A DNA stretch of 64,000 bases from the NCBI RefSeq assembly GCF_037893015.1, contig NC_133661.1:189175991-189239990 (forward strand). Direction: 5' to 3'. The notes beneath the pieces are model-generated. The model did not search any database. It was not told the origin of the DNA and saw only the letters and a list, made by a program, of their open reading frames with translations. This DNA is from Macrotis lagotis. Its lineage: Eukaryota; Chordata; Mammalia; Peramelemorphia; Peramelidae. Shown here one piece after another: positions 33,751 to 47,430 of this stretch; position 1 is the first letter of the stretch, and every line of letters begins with the position of its first letter. The translations under genes were made by a program, and so were the position numbers.

Positions 33751-36700
33751 TCAGTTCATGCAAATCACTCCAGGTTTCCCTGAAATCTCGCCCCTCCTGG
33801 TTTGTGATAGAACAATAGTGTTCCATGACATACATATACCACAGTTTGCTAAGCCATTCCCCAGTTGAAGGACATTTATAGCAGCACAGGGCTGCTATAA
33901 ATACTTTTGTACAAGTAATGTTTTTTACCCTTTTTCCTCATCTCTTCAGGGTATAGACCCAGTAGTGGTATTACTGGGTGCAAGGGTATGTACATTTTTG
34001 TTGCCCTTTGGGCATAGCTCCAAATACCTCTCCAGAAGGGTTTGATGAGTTCACAGTTCCACCAACAGTGTAATATGGTTCCAGATTTCTCACATCCCTT
34101 CTAATAATGATCATTATCCTTCATGGTCATACTGACCAATCTGAGAGGTGTGAGGTGGTACCTCAGAAAAACTTTAATTTGCATTTCTCTAATAATTAAT
34201 GATTTAGAGCATTTTTTCATATGGCTATGGATTACTTTGATCTCCTCATCTGAAAATTGCCTTTGCATATCCTTTGACCATTTGTCAATTGGGGAACGCG
34301 TTTTTGTTTTAAAAATATGACTCAGGTCTCTGTATATTTTAGAAATGAGTCTTTTGTCAGAATCATTAATTCTAAAGATTATTTCACAATGTACTACATT
34401 TCTTTTGATCTTGGTTACGTTGGCTTTATCTCTGAAAAAGCTTTTTAATTTAATGTAATCAAAATCATCTAATTGGTTTTTGGTGATGGTCTCCAACTCT
34501 TCCTTAGTCAAAAACTGTTCCCCTTTCCATAGATCTGACAGATAGACTAGTCTTTGATCTAATAATTTGCTTACCGTATTGTTTTTTATGTCTATGTCCT
34601 GTAACCATTTGGATCTTGTCTTGCTAAAGGGTGTGAGGTGTTGATCTAATCTAAGTTTCTTCCATACTAACTTCAAATTATCCCAGCAGTTCTATCAGAG
34701 AGGGAGTTTTTATCCCAATGGCCAGACTCTTTGGGTTTATCAAACCGCAGATCACTATAATCATTTACTGCTTTTACACCTAATCTATTCCACTGGTCCA
34801 CCATTGCATTTCTTAGTCAATACCACACAGCTTTTATGACTAATGCTTTAAAATATAATTTTAGATCAGGTAGGGCTAAGCCACCTTCTTTTGCACTTTT
34901 TTTCCACTAAACTCCTGGCAATTCTTGACTTTTAATTTCTCCATATGAATTTACTTACAATTTTTTCTAACTCATTAAAGTCATTTTTTTGGAATTTTGA
35001 TTGATAGGGCAATAAACAGATAGTTTAGTTTTGGTAGAATTGTCATTTTTATTATTTTAGCTCGCCCTATCCATGAGCAGTTGATATTTTCCCAGTTATT
35101 TAAATCTAATTTAATTTGAGTGAGAAGTGTTTTATAATTGTTTTCAAAAAGATTCTGAGTCTGTCTTGGCAAATAAACTCCCAAATATTTTATATTGCCT
35201 GAGGTTACATTGAATAGGATTTCTCTTTCTAGCTCTTCCTGCTGTTTCTTGCTAGACATATATAGAAAAGTTAAGAATTCATGAGGGTTCATTTTATAAC
35301 CTGCAACTCTGCTAAAATTGCTAATTATTTCCAATAGTTTTTAAGATGATTTCTTCTAGGTAGACCACCATGTCATCTGCAAAGAGTGAGAGTTTTGTCT
35401 CTTCCTTCCCAATTCTAATTCCTTCAATTTCTTTTTCTTCTATAATTGCTGATGCTAACATTTCTAATACAATATTGAATAGTAGTGGTGATAATGGGAA
35501 CCCTTGTTTCACTCCTGATCTTATTGGGAATGCCTCTAGCCTCTCTCCATTGAGTATAATGCTTGTTGATGGCTTCAGATAGATACTGCTAATTATTTTT
35601 AGGAACAGTCCATTTATTCCTACACTCTCTAGTGTTTTTAATAGAAATGGATGCTGTATTTTGTCAAAAGCTTTTTCAGCATCTATTGATACGATCATAT
35701 GATTTCTGATAGGTTTGTTGTTGATATAATTGAGTATACTAACAGTTTTCCTAATATTGAGCCAACCCTGCATTCCTGGAATAAATGCTACTTGATCAAA
35801 ATGTATTATCCTAGTGATGACTTGTAAGCGTTTTGTTAAGATTTTATTTAGGATTTTTACATCTATATTCATCAGGGAAATAGGTCTATCATTTTCTTTC
35901 CCTATTTTAACTCTTCCTGGTTTAAGTAACAGTACCATATTGGTTTCATAGAAAGAGTTAGGCAGAGTTCCATCTTTCCCTATTTTTCCAAATAGTTTAT
36001 ATGGGATTGGAAGTAATTGTTCCTTAAATGTTTGGTAGAATTCACTTGTGAATCCATCAGGCCCTGGAGATTTTTTTTAGGGAGTTCAATAATGGCTTGT
36101 TGAATTTCTTTTTCTGATACAGGGTTGTTTACATATTTAATCTCTTCTCCATTTAACCTTGGCACCTTATATTTTTGTAAATATTCCTCCATTTCACTTA
36201 GATTATCAAATTTATTCACATAGAGTTGGGCAAAATAATTTCGAATTGTTACTTTAATTTCCTCCTCATTGGTGGTGAGTTCAACTTTTTCATTTATGAT
36301 ACTAGCAATTTGGGTTTTTTCTTTCTTTTTTTTAATCAAATTGACCAGAGGTTTATAAATTTTATTGGTTTTTTTTCATAATAACAACTTTTGGTTTTAT
36401 TTATTCATTCAATAGTTTTTTTGCTTTCAATTTTATTAATTTCTTTAATTTTTAAAATTTCTAATTTAGTATTTAATTGAGTATTTTTGATTTGTTCATT
36501 CTCTAATATTTTAAGTTGCATATTTAGTTCATTGATTACCTCTTTCTCCAATTTATTCATGTAAGCATTTAGAGCTATAATATATCCCCTGAGATTTGCT
36601 TTGAATGCATCCCATAGATTTTGGTATGTGGTTTCATTATTATCATTATCTAGGATGAAATGGTTAATTCTTCCTGTAATTTGTTTATTGGTCCATTCAT

Positions 36701-37500
36701 TTTTTAAAATGAGGTTATTCAGTTTCCAATTTGCTCTGGGTCTATATCTCCTTGGCCCAGTATTTCATATGACTTTTATTGCATTGTGATCTGAGAAAGA
36801 TGTATTCACTATTTCTGCCTTTCTGCAGTTGATCATTAGGTTTTTATGTCCTAGTACATGGTCAATTTTTGTATAAGTTCCATCTACTGCAGAGAAAAAG
36901 GTATATTCCTTTCTATTCCCATTCAGTTTCCTCCATAAGTCTACCCTATCCAATTTTTCTGACAATCTATTTGCCTCTTTAACTTCTTTCTTGTTTATTT
37001 TATGATTCGATTTATGTAGATCTGATAGCGGGAGGTTGAAGTCTCTCACTAGTAGAGTTTTTGCTGTCTATGTATTCCTGTAGTTCTTTCAGCTTGTCCT
37101 CTAAGAATTTGGGTGCTATCCCACTAGGTGCATATATATTCAATATTGAAATGACTTTACTGCCTATGGTACCTTTTGGAGGATAAAGTTTCCTTCCTTA
37201 TCTCTTTTAACACTATCTATTTTTGCTGCTGCTTTGTCTGAGATAAGGATTGCTACCCCAGCTTTTTTTGCTTCAGCTGAAGCAAAATATATTTTGCTCC
37301 AACCTTTTACCTTTACTCTATATGTATCTCTCTGCTTCAAATGAGTTTCTTGTAAGCAGCAAATTGTAGGATTCTGGTTTTTAATCAGCTCTGCTATTCA
37401 CTTACATTTTAAGGGAGAGTTCATCCCATCTACATTCAAGGTTATGATTACTAATTCTTTATTGCCCTCCCTGCTATCTTCCCTCCATTTGTATTTTCCC
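33751..37500 (-). pseudogene. L1 ORF2 (endonuclease-RT), broken
   Basis: Endonuclease, reverse transcriptase and C-terminal zinc-knuckle domain in minus order. The endonuclease part is at 36765-37400 (FFSAVDGTYTKIDHVLGHK). The RT part at 35321-35938 is open for 205 residues with [30 protein letters not shown] (F for the usual C) and the active-site box [10 protein letters not shown]. The end reads FIRDKAN-like sequence through the C-terminal domain, with the stop near 33751. At least five separate frames are needed to cover it, so it is dead. Confidence 0.85.
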
Positions 37501-37582
37501 CCTTTCTCCCTCCTTTATCCATATTCCCCAGTATATTGTTTCTGAATACCACCTCCTTCACTGTTTGCCCTCCTATATCACA

Positions 37583-37690
37583 CCCTCCCCTTTCTTTCCC
37601 CTTTCCCCTTTTCCCTTTTCCCTTCTATTATTTTTGTTATTTCCCCTTTTTTCCTCCACACCCCTTCCCCTTCTCCATCCCCCTTCCCAT
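37583..37690 (-). other. G-quadruplex-prone ORF1-ORF2 spacer of L1
   Basis: Plus strand is C/T only for long stretches (CCCTCCCC, TTTCCCC, TTTTCCC units). The L1 sense strand therefore has more than six G runs of 3-4 with short A-rich loops. The second L1 has the same feature at 55750-55870. Confidence 0.65.
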
Positions 37691-38200
37691 TTTCCCCTTT
37701 TAATACATGAAAGGTTAGATGTTTTATAAGTTAACTGAGTATATGTAGGTTGACTGTAAGCCAACTCTGATGAGAAGAAGATTCAGGTGTTTCTGCTCTG
37801 CTCCCTTCTTCCCCTCTATTACCATAGGGTTTTTTGTACCTCTTAGTGTAATGAAATTTACCCCATTCACTCCCCTCCCTCCTCCACTCCCTTTCCTGTC
37901 CCCCTTTTTAAGGAGGTACTGTTTTTTAGATTTTTCTATCTGAGTCTCAGAAAATTTGAAGTGTCTGTCAATCTAATTCAGTATATTCTATCAAATAGAG
38001 TCAACATTCCTGAGAGTTATTAGGGCCTTTCTCCCAAGTGGGGTTAAAGCCAGTTACATCTCTTTAGATAGCAGTCTCATGGATAGGTCATGAATGTTCA
38101 TCATTTCTGACTAGGTATATTCTCTCTGTTAGAGTTACAATTCTCAAGATTCATGAGAATCATCCCCCCTCCCCCATGCTAGGATATAGCCAGTTTCAAC

Positions 38201-39274
38201 TTACTGGATTGCATTTTTTTTCCTTTTACCACCACTATTTTTTTTACCTTTTCTTGTGTCTCTTGAACCTCCTGTTTGATGTCCAAATTTTCCATTTACC
38301 TCTGGTTTTTTCATCAAAAATTTTTGGAATTCTTCCATTTCGTTAAATGTCCACCACTTTCCCTGGAAGAGAAGGTTCAGCTTTGCAGGAAAGTAGATTC
38401 TTGGCTGCATTCCAAGCTCTCTTGCTCTTTGAAATATCTCATTCCAGGCCCTTCCATACCTTAATGTTGATACAGCCAGGTCCTGTGTGATCCTTACTGT
38501 GCCTCCTTGATATTTAAATTGTACCTTTCTGGAGGCTTGCAGGATTTTCTCTTTTATCTGATAGTTCTGGAGGTTGGCCACAACATTTCTTGATGTTTTC
38601 ATTTTAGGATCTTTTTCTACCTTGTCCTCCAATTCCATGATATCAGGGTAGTTTTCCATCACTAGATTCTGTAATATTAAGTCCAGGCTTTTTTTCTCTC
38701 TTCAATATTTTCAGATAGTCCTATAATTTTCAGGTTGCCCCTCCTCGATCTATTCTCGAGGTCAGTGGTTTTGTTGATGAAGTATTTTACATTTGCTTCT
38801 ATTTTTTCTATTTTTTGATTTTGTTTAACTGTCTCTTGCTGTCTCATGGAGTCATTCGTTTCTGTAGACTCCATTCTTTTCTTGCGGGGAGGAGTTTCCT
38901 TCATTAACCTTGTGCAAATCATTTTCCAATTGGTCAATTCTAGTTTTGAAAGAGCTTTCCATTTGACCAATTGATGTTTTGAGAGAATTAATTTCTTTTT
39001 GCATTTGCCCACTTGAAGATCTGAGAGATTTATTCTCATTTTATATTTCTCAAATTGTACTTTCTAAGGGTTTATTTTCTTGTTGCAAGGTATTAATTGT
39101 TTCTCCCAACTTTACCAGTTGATTTTTAAATGGCTTCCTTATTTCTTCAAGGAAGTCTTTCTGTGCTGAAGACCAGATTGTATTCTCCTCAGAGGTTCTA
39201 GGTCTCTCTGAGTTAGAGTCTTTTCCTTCCAAGAATTTTTCTATGGATCCACCTTTCCATTGACCCTTCTTCAT
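38201..39274 (-). pseudogene. L1 ORF1, broken
   Basis: ORF1p remains with start at MKKGQWKGGSIEKFLEGKD (39274). Next come a heptad-rich coiled coil, the RRM start NLKIIGLSEN near 38710, and the C-terminal domain (ASRKVQFKYQGGTVRITQDL; KLNLLFQGKWWTFNEMEEF). The frame is split at about 39050 and 38670. Confidence 0.85.
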
Positions 39275-39689
39275 TTTGATAAGACCTGAGTTGGGGAGGG
39301 GCTCGTTCCCCGGTCTTGGGATCACTAAAGGCTTTACTCACTGAGTACAGTTTCTCTGGCTGGCCAGTAGGAGGTGCTGGTTGCTTTCTCTGGAGTGTCT
39401 GTGACCTTGGCTGAGGCCTTCTCCCTTTCCTTGAAGGCAGGAATTGAAGCTATTGAATTCTTTTGTCTTCAATCAATGGTGGGCTTTACCCTGGCCTGAG
39501 GATATTCCTCAGCTGGGTTGGTTCTTCTGCTTACACACCTGGGCCTGAGCCAGAAGTAGTTTCCATTTGTTTGTAAGGGAAGATGTCTGAGTTGTAATGG
39601 GACTCAGACCAGAGGGGCCCAGGGATGGTGTCAGAAGCCTTCTTGCTCCAGAACTCCCCCCCCAGCCCTGTCCAGGATCTGACTTTGTG

Positions 39690-41935
39690 ATTTCTATAAA
39701 ACTAGGGAAACATGCTTGTCCACTAAAGGGATGATATGACTTTTGGCAACAATTTCTCCCTTACTCTAGGGAATCAGGAATTTGAGGATCTGGAAAAAGC
39801 AAGAAAATGTACAAATATTAAATCACCTAAAGATAAATATACAAACTAGGATTTCTGTATTTAAGAATTGTTTTTTAATGAACCTAACAGATGAGACTGG
39901 GGGTGATTTGTCTTAACAGTAATATATGAGAATTTTTTTTAATCTAATTTAACTACAAATCAACACAATGATATTTTGACAGGACTGTCAAAAAGGTAAT
40001 GAGGTATTTGGATACATTACAAGTCTAGCCGGCAAAAAAAAAACACATTAAATAATACTGAATTCTTATTAGCCTTAATATAATTCTAGTATTTTATACA
40101 TGCTTAACATGATGTTTCAAGAAGTACGTTGATAATGTTTTGCCCTGTTTTTGAAGAATAAATGGGAAGTGTACTCTGAAGGCCAAAAAGTGATATTTAG
40201 AATTAGGAAGATGAGTTCAAATACTGCAACTTCACTCAGATATGATTTTGAACAAGTGACTACTTTCAGTTACCTCATATGAAAAATTAGATAAATGATA
40301 ATCTTAAATCACTGTACTGTTGAGAGGATCAGACAAGATACCATATGTAAAACATTTTTTCTGAATTTACATCACTGTAAAAGGAGTTTGAGAGTAATTT
40401 CAAAGGAAGAACAATGAAAAACCCAGAAATGTCCAGTCAGGAGGAAACAGATGAGAGGAATAATAATAGTTTTCTAAAGGGTTGTCATGGGTAAGAGATA
40501 TATGACATATACTATGTTGCTTCAGAGACAGAACACTTACAAATTACAGCATACAGAAGTAAATTTTAACTGAACATAAATGGGATGCACAATACAAAAA
40601 CCTGGATCCATATAATGACTTTACACTCAATCTTCAAAAACTATAATTTAAAATTTTCAATAATGGAAATCTCAGGGTATTCTATAGGGTTTTACACATC
40701 CTATTTTTGGAAATCCCCTTTTTCTACCCCTTATGACACATTAACAGATATCTAAGTTTATGCATGTAAAGTAACTAAATTAATTCACAAATTTTTTGAC
40801 ATCTAGAACTGTCCAATAACCACACATGGTAAAATGAATGAACTTTTTATTCAATGTAAAACATAAATTAGCAAGCAATTCATTTAGGTTGCCAATAAGA
40901 TATCTTTGATCAAAGACCATATTTGATGGAAGTGATCACTGTTGCTTTATGACATATTGAATAGAAACAAGATGGAAATTTGTTAACATTTCACAAAATT
41001 TTCAACTTTGCATAATGAAAAATCTGTATTGACCTACTCAGATCACAGTGAGATAAATTGTTGGCAGGGAGGACAGCTTATGTCTCCTTAGCATATTAAA
41101 TTTCATTACAATAAATCAATAAAGAGACATTGCTTCATTTTGGTGTTTGGTTCTAATCTTCTGCCATGCAGTCTGAAGCATAAATCTTCAAAGAGAAATT
41201 AATTGAGCTATCATCCAATTTTTTAAAAAAGTGGATTCTTATGAAATAATACTATTAAGTTGGAAATGATTTTAAAGATGAACTAAGAATTGACAGCCAG
41301 GAACATTTAAGTATTCCATCCCTTTTTGAGTTATAGCAAAGGATCTCCTTTACAATAAATATATTGAAGAAAAAATTAATTTCTATTTTCTATGGACAAT
41401 CTCAAGGGAATAGCATTGTGTGCTTGACAAAATGACCTTCCCCTAAAGATAGAATCAGTGATTCTGTGTGACCTACAAATAAAGCTAAATACTACCTGAA
41501 ATTGCAGATCAGCCTGAAAATAAAAACAAATTGATATCTCTTCTTTATTAAAGTATATTTTCCCAAGAAGATTATAATAATTTTTCCCAAAAGTCTTTTC
41601 ATAATTACAGGGTTTTCTTTTAACTTTGTTTAAAACTCAATTAAACTTTTTGAACTCCCTGCATATTCAGAAGGCAAAAAATAATCAACACGACAAAGTT
41701 TTAACAATAATTTTTAACTCAAGGAAGGAAAATACATAAAATATTTATTTGACCCAATTTAAAAGGGTTAGCCATAAGTTTTGAAATAGTGAGGTCGTCT
41801 TGAATCAGCATGAGGACCATTGGAGTGGAGTATGTTATCAACATGACTCCAGGGTTAATGTACTAACATTGACATCAAAAAGTTATATGATGGTCAGGAT
41901 GAAAGAAGCATATTCTTCATATATTAACAATAGTT
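39690..41935. other. unassigned OR 3' flank with one old SINE
   Basis: AT-rich. A decayed plus-strand SINE is likely at about 40180-40350 (TTAGGAAGATGAGTTCAAATACTGC; GAACAAGTGACTACTTTCAGTTACCTCA). Nothing else is recognised. Confidence 0.45.
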
Positions 41936-42854
41936 CTAGGAAATTTTCTTAAAATTCATCAAATGGTTGCTCATTCTCTTGACTGCCACCTTCATGTCCT
42001 TGTTCCTGAATGCATAAATGGATGGATTTGAGAGGAGTAATAATAAAGTAAAGAATAGCAAGAAACTTATCCACTGATGTTGTAGGGAATGGCCATACAT
42101 AAACAAAGATGCATGGGCCAAAGAAGAGGACCACCACACTGATGTGAGCTGACAAAGTAGAGAGAGCCTTGGACAGTCCACCACAAGAGTGTTTTTGTAC
42201 AGTGACTAAAATGTAAATGTAGGAGATGAACAAGAGAAACACAGTGCAAATTGAAATTAAACCACTGTTAGCAGTAACAATGAACTCCAATTTATAATTA
42301 ATTATCTATGCAAGCCAATTTGATGAACCAAGGAAGATCACAATAAAAACTGTCTACCTTGTTAGGGCCACAAAAAGGCAGATTTACCACAAAAGCTAAC
42401 TGGGTGAGTGAGTGAATGAGGCCAATGATCCAAGCAGACATTTGGAGAAAAATACATATTCTTGGGTTCATAATAGTCATATAATGAAGAGGCTTACATA
42501 TGGTAATACATCTGTCAAAGGCCATGGAAATGAATAACACCATCTCAGTTCCTCCCAGCAAATGAATAAAAAATATCGGGTGATACAGCCTTGAAATGAT
42601 ATGGTTTTATGTTCATAGAAAATGTCAGAAATCATCTTGGGAACTACAACAGTGGAGAGATACATGTCAATAAAGGAAAGATTAGCCAAGAGAAAATACA
42701 TAGGAGACTGTAACTGGGGGTCATAAATTACTGTGAATATAATAAGGATGTTTCCCAATACAAGAGAAGCATAGAAGGTGGAGGAGAAAACCAGAAGAAG
42801 ATTATACATGATCCAAGAACTAAAGATTCCCATGAATGCAAACTCTGACACCAT
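41936..42854 (-). pseudogene. olfactory receptor pseudogene, family 4 (OR4F-like)
   Basis: Full-length OR outline in three reading frames. Frame 1 (from 42854) starts MVSEF without the usual N-terminal glycosylation sequon and includes DPQLQSPMYFLLANLSFIDM. A frameshift near 42582 leads to [20 protein letters not shown]. An extra four bases including a TAA near 42300 precede [13 protein letters not shown] two-base loss near 42034 precedes [13 protein letters not shown]. Ordinary DRY is DRC here. The TM6 motif KALSTLSAH is kept. Residues such as RFIKLAC/WFIKLAC and TVQKHSCGG recall the OR4F group from memory. The damage is modest, so loss of function is fairly recent. Confidence 0.9.
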
Positions 42855-43385
42855 TGATTAATTGAATTCATTCATCAGACTGACTTATGATAGTACCTTC
42901 AAAGAAGGAAATGAGGAAGAAATCAGAATAGTTCCATTATAAAAAACTGTTTTATATTAAAATTCTAATATTCCACATTGTTAAGGAAGCAGAATGAAGA
43001 TGATAAATTGGAAAAAAAATACAGTGAACTATTCCCCAAAACTCAAACAAACAGATCTAGAAAAGGTGTTAATTGAATCCTGATGCAATAAATTATTTTT
43101 TTTCTAAATCTGGAATCAAAAGTATGTAGGTAATGGCTATGTTAACTAGGAGTGTTTATCACAGAAAACATCAAAGTAAAGATAACCTTTATATCAGAGG
43201 AAAAAATGGCACCTGACCCATATGTGTGACCCCTCCCCAGATTCAATTCAGGGCATTAAAAAGGAACAAATTTCAACTGGTAGCTTTAGAGCCCACCACT
43301 CAGTTGCAAGACTAAGATTTTGGGGAAAATGAGGAAAAAATTTGGAACTAGGATGCAACTGATTCCATGGTATAGATCTCTTTAA
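42855..43385. other. unassigned 5' flank of the OR4F-like pseudogene
   Basis: AT-rich, no repeat or gene recognised. Confidence 0.4.
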
Positions 43386-43397
43386 GATGTAATTATT

Positions 43398-43549
43398 GGG
43401 GCAGTTAGGTGGCATAGTGGATAAAGCACTGGCCCTGGAGTCAGGAATACCTGGGTTCAGATCTGGTCTCAAACACTTAATAATTACCTAGCTGTGTGGC
43501 CTTGGGCAAGCTACTTAACCCCGTTTGCCTTGTAAAAACCTAAAAAAAG
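43398..43549 (+). mobile_element. WSINE1 SINE
   Basis: Complete (GGGGCAGTTAGGTGGCATAGTGGATAAAGCACTGG to AAAAACCTAAAAAAAG). It has a perfect 12-bp duplication, GATGTAATTATT, at 43386-43397 and 43550-43561. Confidence 0.93.
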
Positions 43550-43739
43550 GATGTAATTATTAAGAAAGAAATAAGTCCAAAAGTAAGGAACAATAGTTTG
43601 GTTCAGATTCCGGAATCAAAGTACCATCTCAGTTTCAGGAACTAACCCAGTCTTCAGAATATAGCCAAGGGGGAGAATACCAGAACTAAGCATTGCCTAC
43701 AATTCTGTCACTCTGAACCATTGCATTATTCCAGATATT

Positions 43740-44122
43740 TGATGGGGGCTGAATCCAGTAGTAGGCTACTGTCAGGTCCAAACCTATCTCAGGACCCTGT
43801 AGTGCTCAAACAAGGGGATATCAATCCGACTTTGCTCTGGTTTATGGCATATTGAGAACACCTAAACTTGCAGGTCACCAGGATGAACGGCCCTCAATAT
43901 AACAATAATCAGTTCTCCATAGAAAGTAGCAAAAGTTCTAACCTGGACCTTTCTTCCAAAAAAAATCACAGAATCCAGTCCTAATATGAAGTCAGAAGTT
44001 AGGAAGCAGGAGCAAAGAGTAAGCCAAAAAAAATCCCAATATAAAACCTATTTTAGTAATAGGAATTCAAGATATAAATATAAAAATGAATGACTCCAAA
44101 ATATCTATGAACAAAGTTTCAA

Positions 44123-44153
<31 letters not shown>

Positions 44154-45010
44154 AACACATTCACACAAAATAAAAAATGCACAGAGACTCAAGGCTTAGG
44201 TATAATTTCAATTATAAATCTTGAAAGTGATGAAGCTAGAAATTTTGAAAGCTTTAAAAATATTTGTACTGATGAAATGAGAAAGCCAAAGGAAAATGAA
44301 AACTATTCATGATAGACTTTTAAGGAATTTAATAGTTCATCATGAGTTATAATACTTATACAAAGAAGAAACTCCCTAAAAACTAAAATGGAACAAATAG
44401 AAGACAATTACTTCATAATTAAAAAGAAATATTAAAATAAATTTAAATGACTTAAAAGACTAAAAGTGAATATAATATATGTCATAGTCATAAGATCTGA
44501 CCCAGAAGATTGAGAAGAAAAAACCTTGAATAATGGAACTATTGGAGTGTCACAAATAAGAAAAAAAAGAGCCTACAAACCATAACTCATAATTCAAGAA
44601 ATCTTCAAAGAAAGTTATCCAAATCTTTTACAACCCAAGGTAAAAAGTGGAAATAGAATCCTTTGATTACCCCTAGAAAGAAGCCCCACCTCCCTTGAAC
44701 ATTATATCCAAAATATAGTCTCCAGATCAAAGGAAAATTACTTCAAGTATCAAGAAAAACAGAAATTCAAGTACCAAGGTACACAACAAACACTGTGCAC
44801 TATTTAGCAACCATTATATAAGAATGGAGAGCTTAGAATACACTATTCCAGAAGGCAATATGAATAAGGATAGAGTCAAGAATGAGAAAAATTCTATGAA
44901 AAGACAAATGAACCTTTGAACATATTTTGAAACATTCTTGATAATAGAAAAGAGTTTTGTAGAGTGTTATGCTTAAATAACAGAATTTATGGAAAAAAAT
45001 TATAGTAAAT
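43740..45010 (+). mobile_element. old HAL1 remains
   Basis: Decayed GC-richer 5' part (GGTCCAAACCTATCTCAGGACCC; GCTCTGGTTTATGGCATATTG), then A-rich ORF1-like sequence (AGAAATTCAAGTACCAAGGTACACAACA; CTTAGAATACACTATTCCAGAAGGCAATATGAATAAG). A CA tract lies at 44123-44165. It sits before block U copy 2 as 14.15-15.7 kb does before copy 1. Confidence 0.6.
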
Positions 45011-45065
45011 ATGAATGAACAATGATGAAAAACTAAATAAAAATAATACCCCCTTAACAGATTTC

Positions 45066-47430
45066 TTTACTTCCATTCTCTCCCATCTCATATGCACAAA
45101 TTTTTCAACTCTTTTTTTTTTTGTGTGTGTTTGCCATGAATACATTTGGCAGTTTGGTGGAATGTATGAGCTACGCAGCATGTTTATAAATGCATTAAAT
45201 AAAATTAATAGGTTGATAGAGGAAACCAATTACATTAAAATATTTAAAAATTAAAAAGTGTTAAAAGTAAGTTCATAGTCTCCAAGTTAAAGATCCCCAA
45301 TCTAATTTATTATTTATACAACTGACAAAATTACCCTCTTAAGGAATACATTAGTTTCCGTCTCAAAACCCATCAGTGCTTTCCTAATGACAATAGATAA
45401 AATGGAATCCAACTTAATCTTGCCTTTAGGGTCTTTCATGCCTCCAGTAGTACATCTTCACTGTTACAAAACAGAACAGAGCAGTGTTTCCTCATCACAA
45501 CTTGTTTTTCCCTGACTTGATATATGTTTAATGGCTTCCTCTGTGCACAGAAAATCTTTACTCATCATTTCTACTCATCAGCTCTCATGCCCCTCATTTC
45601 ATTTAACCTTCTCTGATCCTACAGCTAAAAATAGCCACACTCTCCTTGCTTTTCCTTGTTCTCTATTGTATTCTTATTAAACTTTGTCATCCATACCAGT
45701 ATATGTGTATATAAGGAACAGCATGTAAGAATACTAGCCTTAGAGGCAGAAGAGAACTGGTTGCCAGTTCTTTGTCATCCCAAGTGAATCCCTTAATCTC
45801 TCAGTCTATTGCTTCCTTAGTCCAATTAGAATGATAGATGCAATACCTTCCTCACAATGTTGTTAAACTCAACAAGAAATTAGATCAATTGATTCATGCA
45901 TCAAATAATCATTACTATTAGGATATAAATTGGCATGATATAATGTTTTAGGATTTCCAAGGTTCTCAGAAGAACATTATACACACTAACACAATGTGGT
46001 GATAATCAACCATGATGGACTTGTCCATTTTGGCAGTATAATAATCACAGACAATTTAAAAGTACTTGTGATGGAAAATACTATCCGTGTCCAGAGAATC
46101 AACTGTGGAATTTAAACAAAGACCAAAGTTTATTATTCTCAATTATGTAAATTTGCTATCTCTAATGTTTTCTTACTTCCTTTTGGATCTGATTTTTCTC
46201 TCATAGCACATTCAATTCTAATCTGTTTAGCATGGTTGCAAATGTAAAGCCTATATCAGATTATTTTCTGTAGAGGGGAGAGAGGGAGAGAAAAATTGTA
46301 AAACTTAAAGCATTGCAAAAAAAATTGATTGGTAAAAACTATCACTTTATGTAGTTGGAAAGCCAGACAAAATATTCATATAATAACAAACATTTCCAAA
46401 GTTCTTAATATACAATACTCCATTTGAATGATTTATTTCTTTTGAACTGGCACAAAATTCTGCACAAAACATAAAATACCCAATAGCATATTTATCTACC
46501 ATACCACTACTACTAAGATAATTTCTTGAAGTAGACACAGTACCCAATAGAAAAATTGATTTAGAAGTGGATGGTTTCTGGAAATCCACCTCTTTAAAGC
46601 TGAACTCCTTCAATAAGAAACTATGTCATCTTTCATCTATGTCCTTCTTGGAATCAAGATATTGAATTGAACCTGCTAGTCAATTAATAAATGTTTGTAG
46701 ACAAATAAAATTTTGCATCTCCAAATTCTGTAGAATTCTGTAGAAATGATTATTAACATTAGAACTGATAAGTAGCTAATAGTTATGACTGTCTTCACTA
46801 TGCTTTGGTAAAAGTTCATTCTTTCTATTCAGTTGCCAGGTCTATATAACAATCTGTCTGATGCATGACTGTAATACAAAAATCCCTGTATAATATAACA
46901 TTAACTATTCAACCTACCACCCCTAGATGAAAAAATCAAACAACAAGCTCTTCAAAGATTATATGCAGACACAATGAAGATTATGGGTTTCTTGGGTCTC
47001 GAGGAAGAGAGACATATATGAACTCCCAAATTAGCAAAGGAAAAATTAGAAATGCTTTTACATAATAATGAGTACAGGGGATTGAGGAGCAAATTCTTAA
47101 GGGAATTATTAGAGAGTCATGTTGGTTTTCCCTAGATTATAAGAAAAAGATTTGTAGTCTGGTCATTAAAGTGGATGCAAATTTCACAAATGGGATAGGG
47201 ATAGCATCTCAAGAAAATGTTCATTTATTAAACACATTCAAGGACAAAAGAGAATATTTATAGAAAAGAGATTAGAATGGACATTTAATTATGTGGGCAT
47301 AGAGTCCCCAAACTCTTTAAAATTACCTTATTTTTACAAGTATCATCATTATCCTTCTGGTGATCCAGTATCCAAATATTGAAATTATATTTTATTACTA
47401 TAACTTTCTTAGCCTCCAAGATCATCCAGT
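45066..47430 (+). repeat. duplicated block U, copy 2
   Basis: Same-orientation copy of 18195-20265. It contains the shared SINE (45730-45880) and its own L1 3' piece (45965-46345). It runs directly into the sequence before block V copy 2, which gives the ancestral order U then V. Confidence 0.85.
45965..46345 (+). mobile_element. L1 3' UTR fragment
   Basis: AGAACATTATACACACTAACACAATGTGGTGATAATCAACCATGATGGACTTG through the G/A-rich block to GTAAAACTTAAAGCATTGCAAAAAAAATTGATTG. Absent from block U copy 1, so it arrived after duplication. Confidence 0.8.

Larger units (their letters stand above)
33436..39680 (-). mobile_element. nearly full-length L1 (first)
   Basis: Minus-strand L1 of about 6.2 kb with A-tail at 33450-33471 (T run on plus), 3' UTR, ORF2 and ORF1, and a partial 5' UTR. 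Compared with the L1 at 51.5-58.4 kb, the last 350 or so bases of 5' UTR are missing, so it is 5'-truncated. Possible decayed target repeats are TGACATCATGATT before and TGACTTTGTGATT after (10 of 13). Both frames carry several stops or shifts, so it is inactive. Confidence 0.9.
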
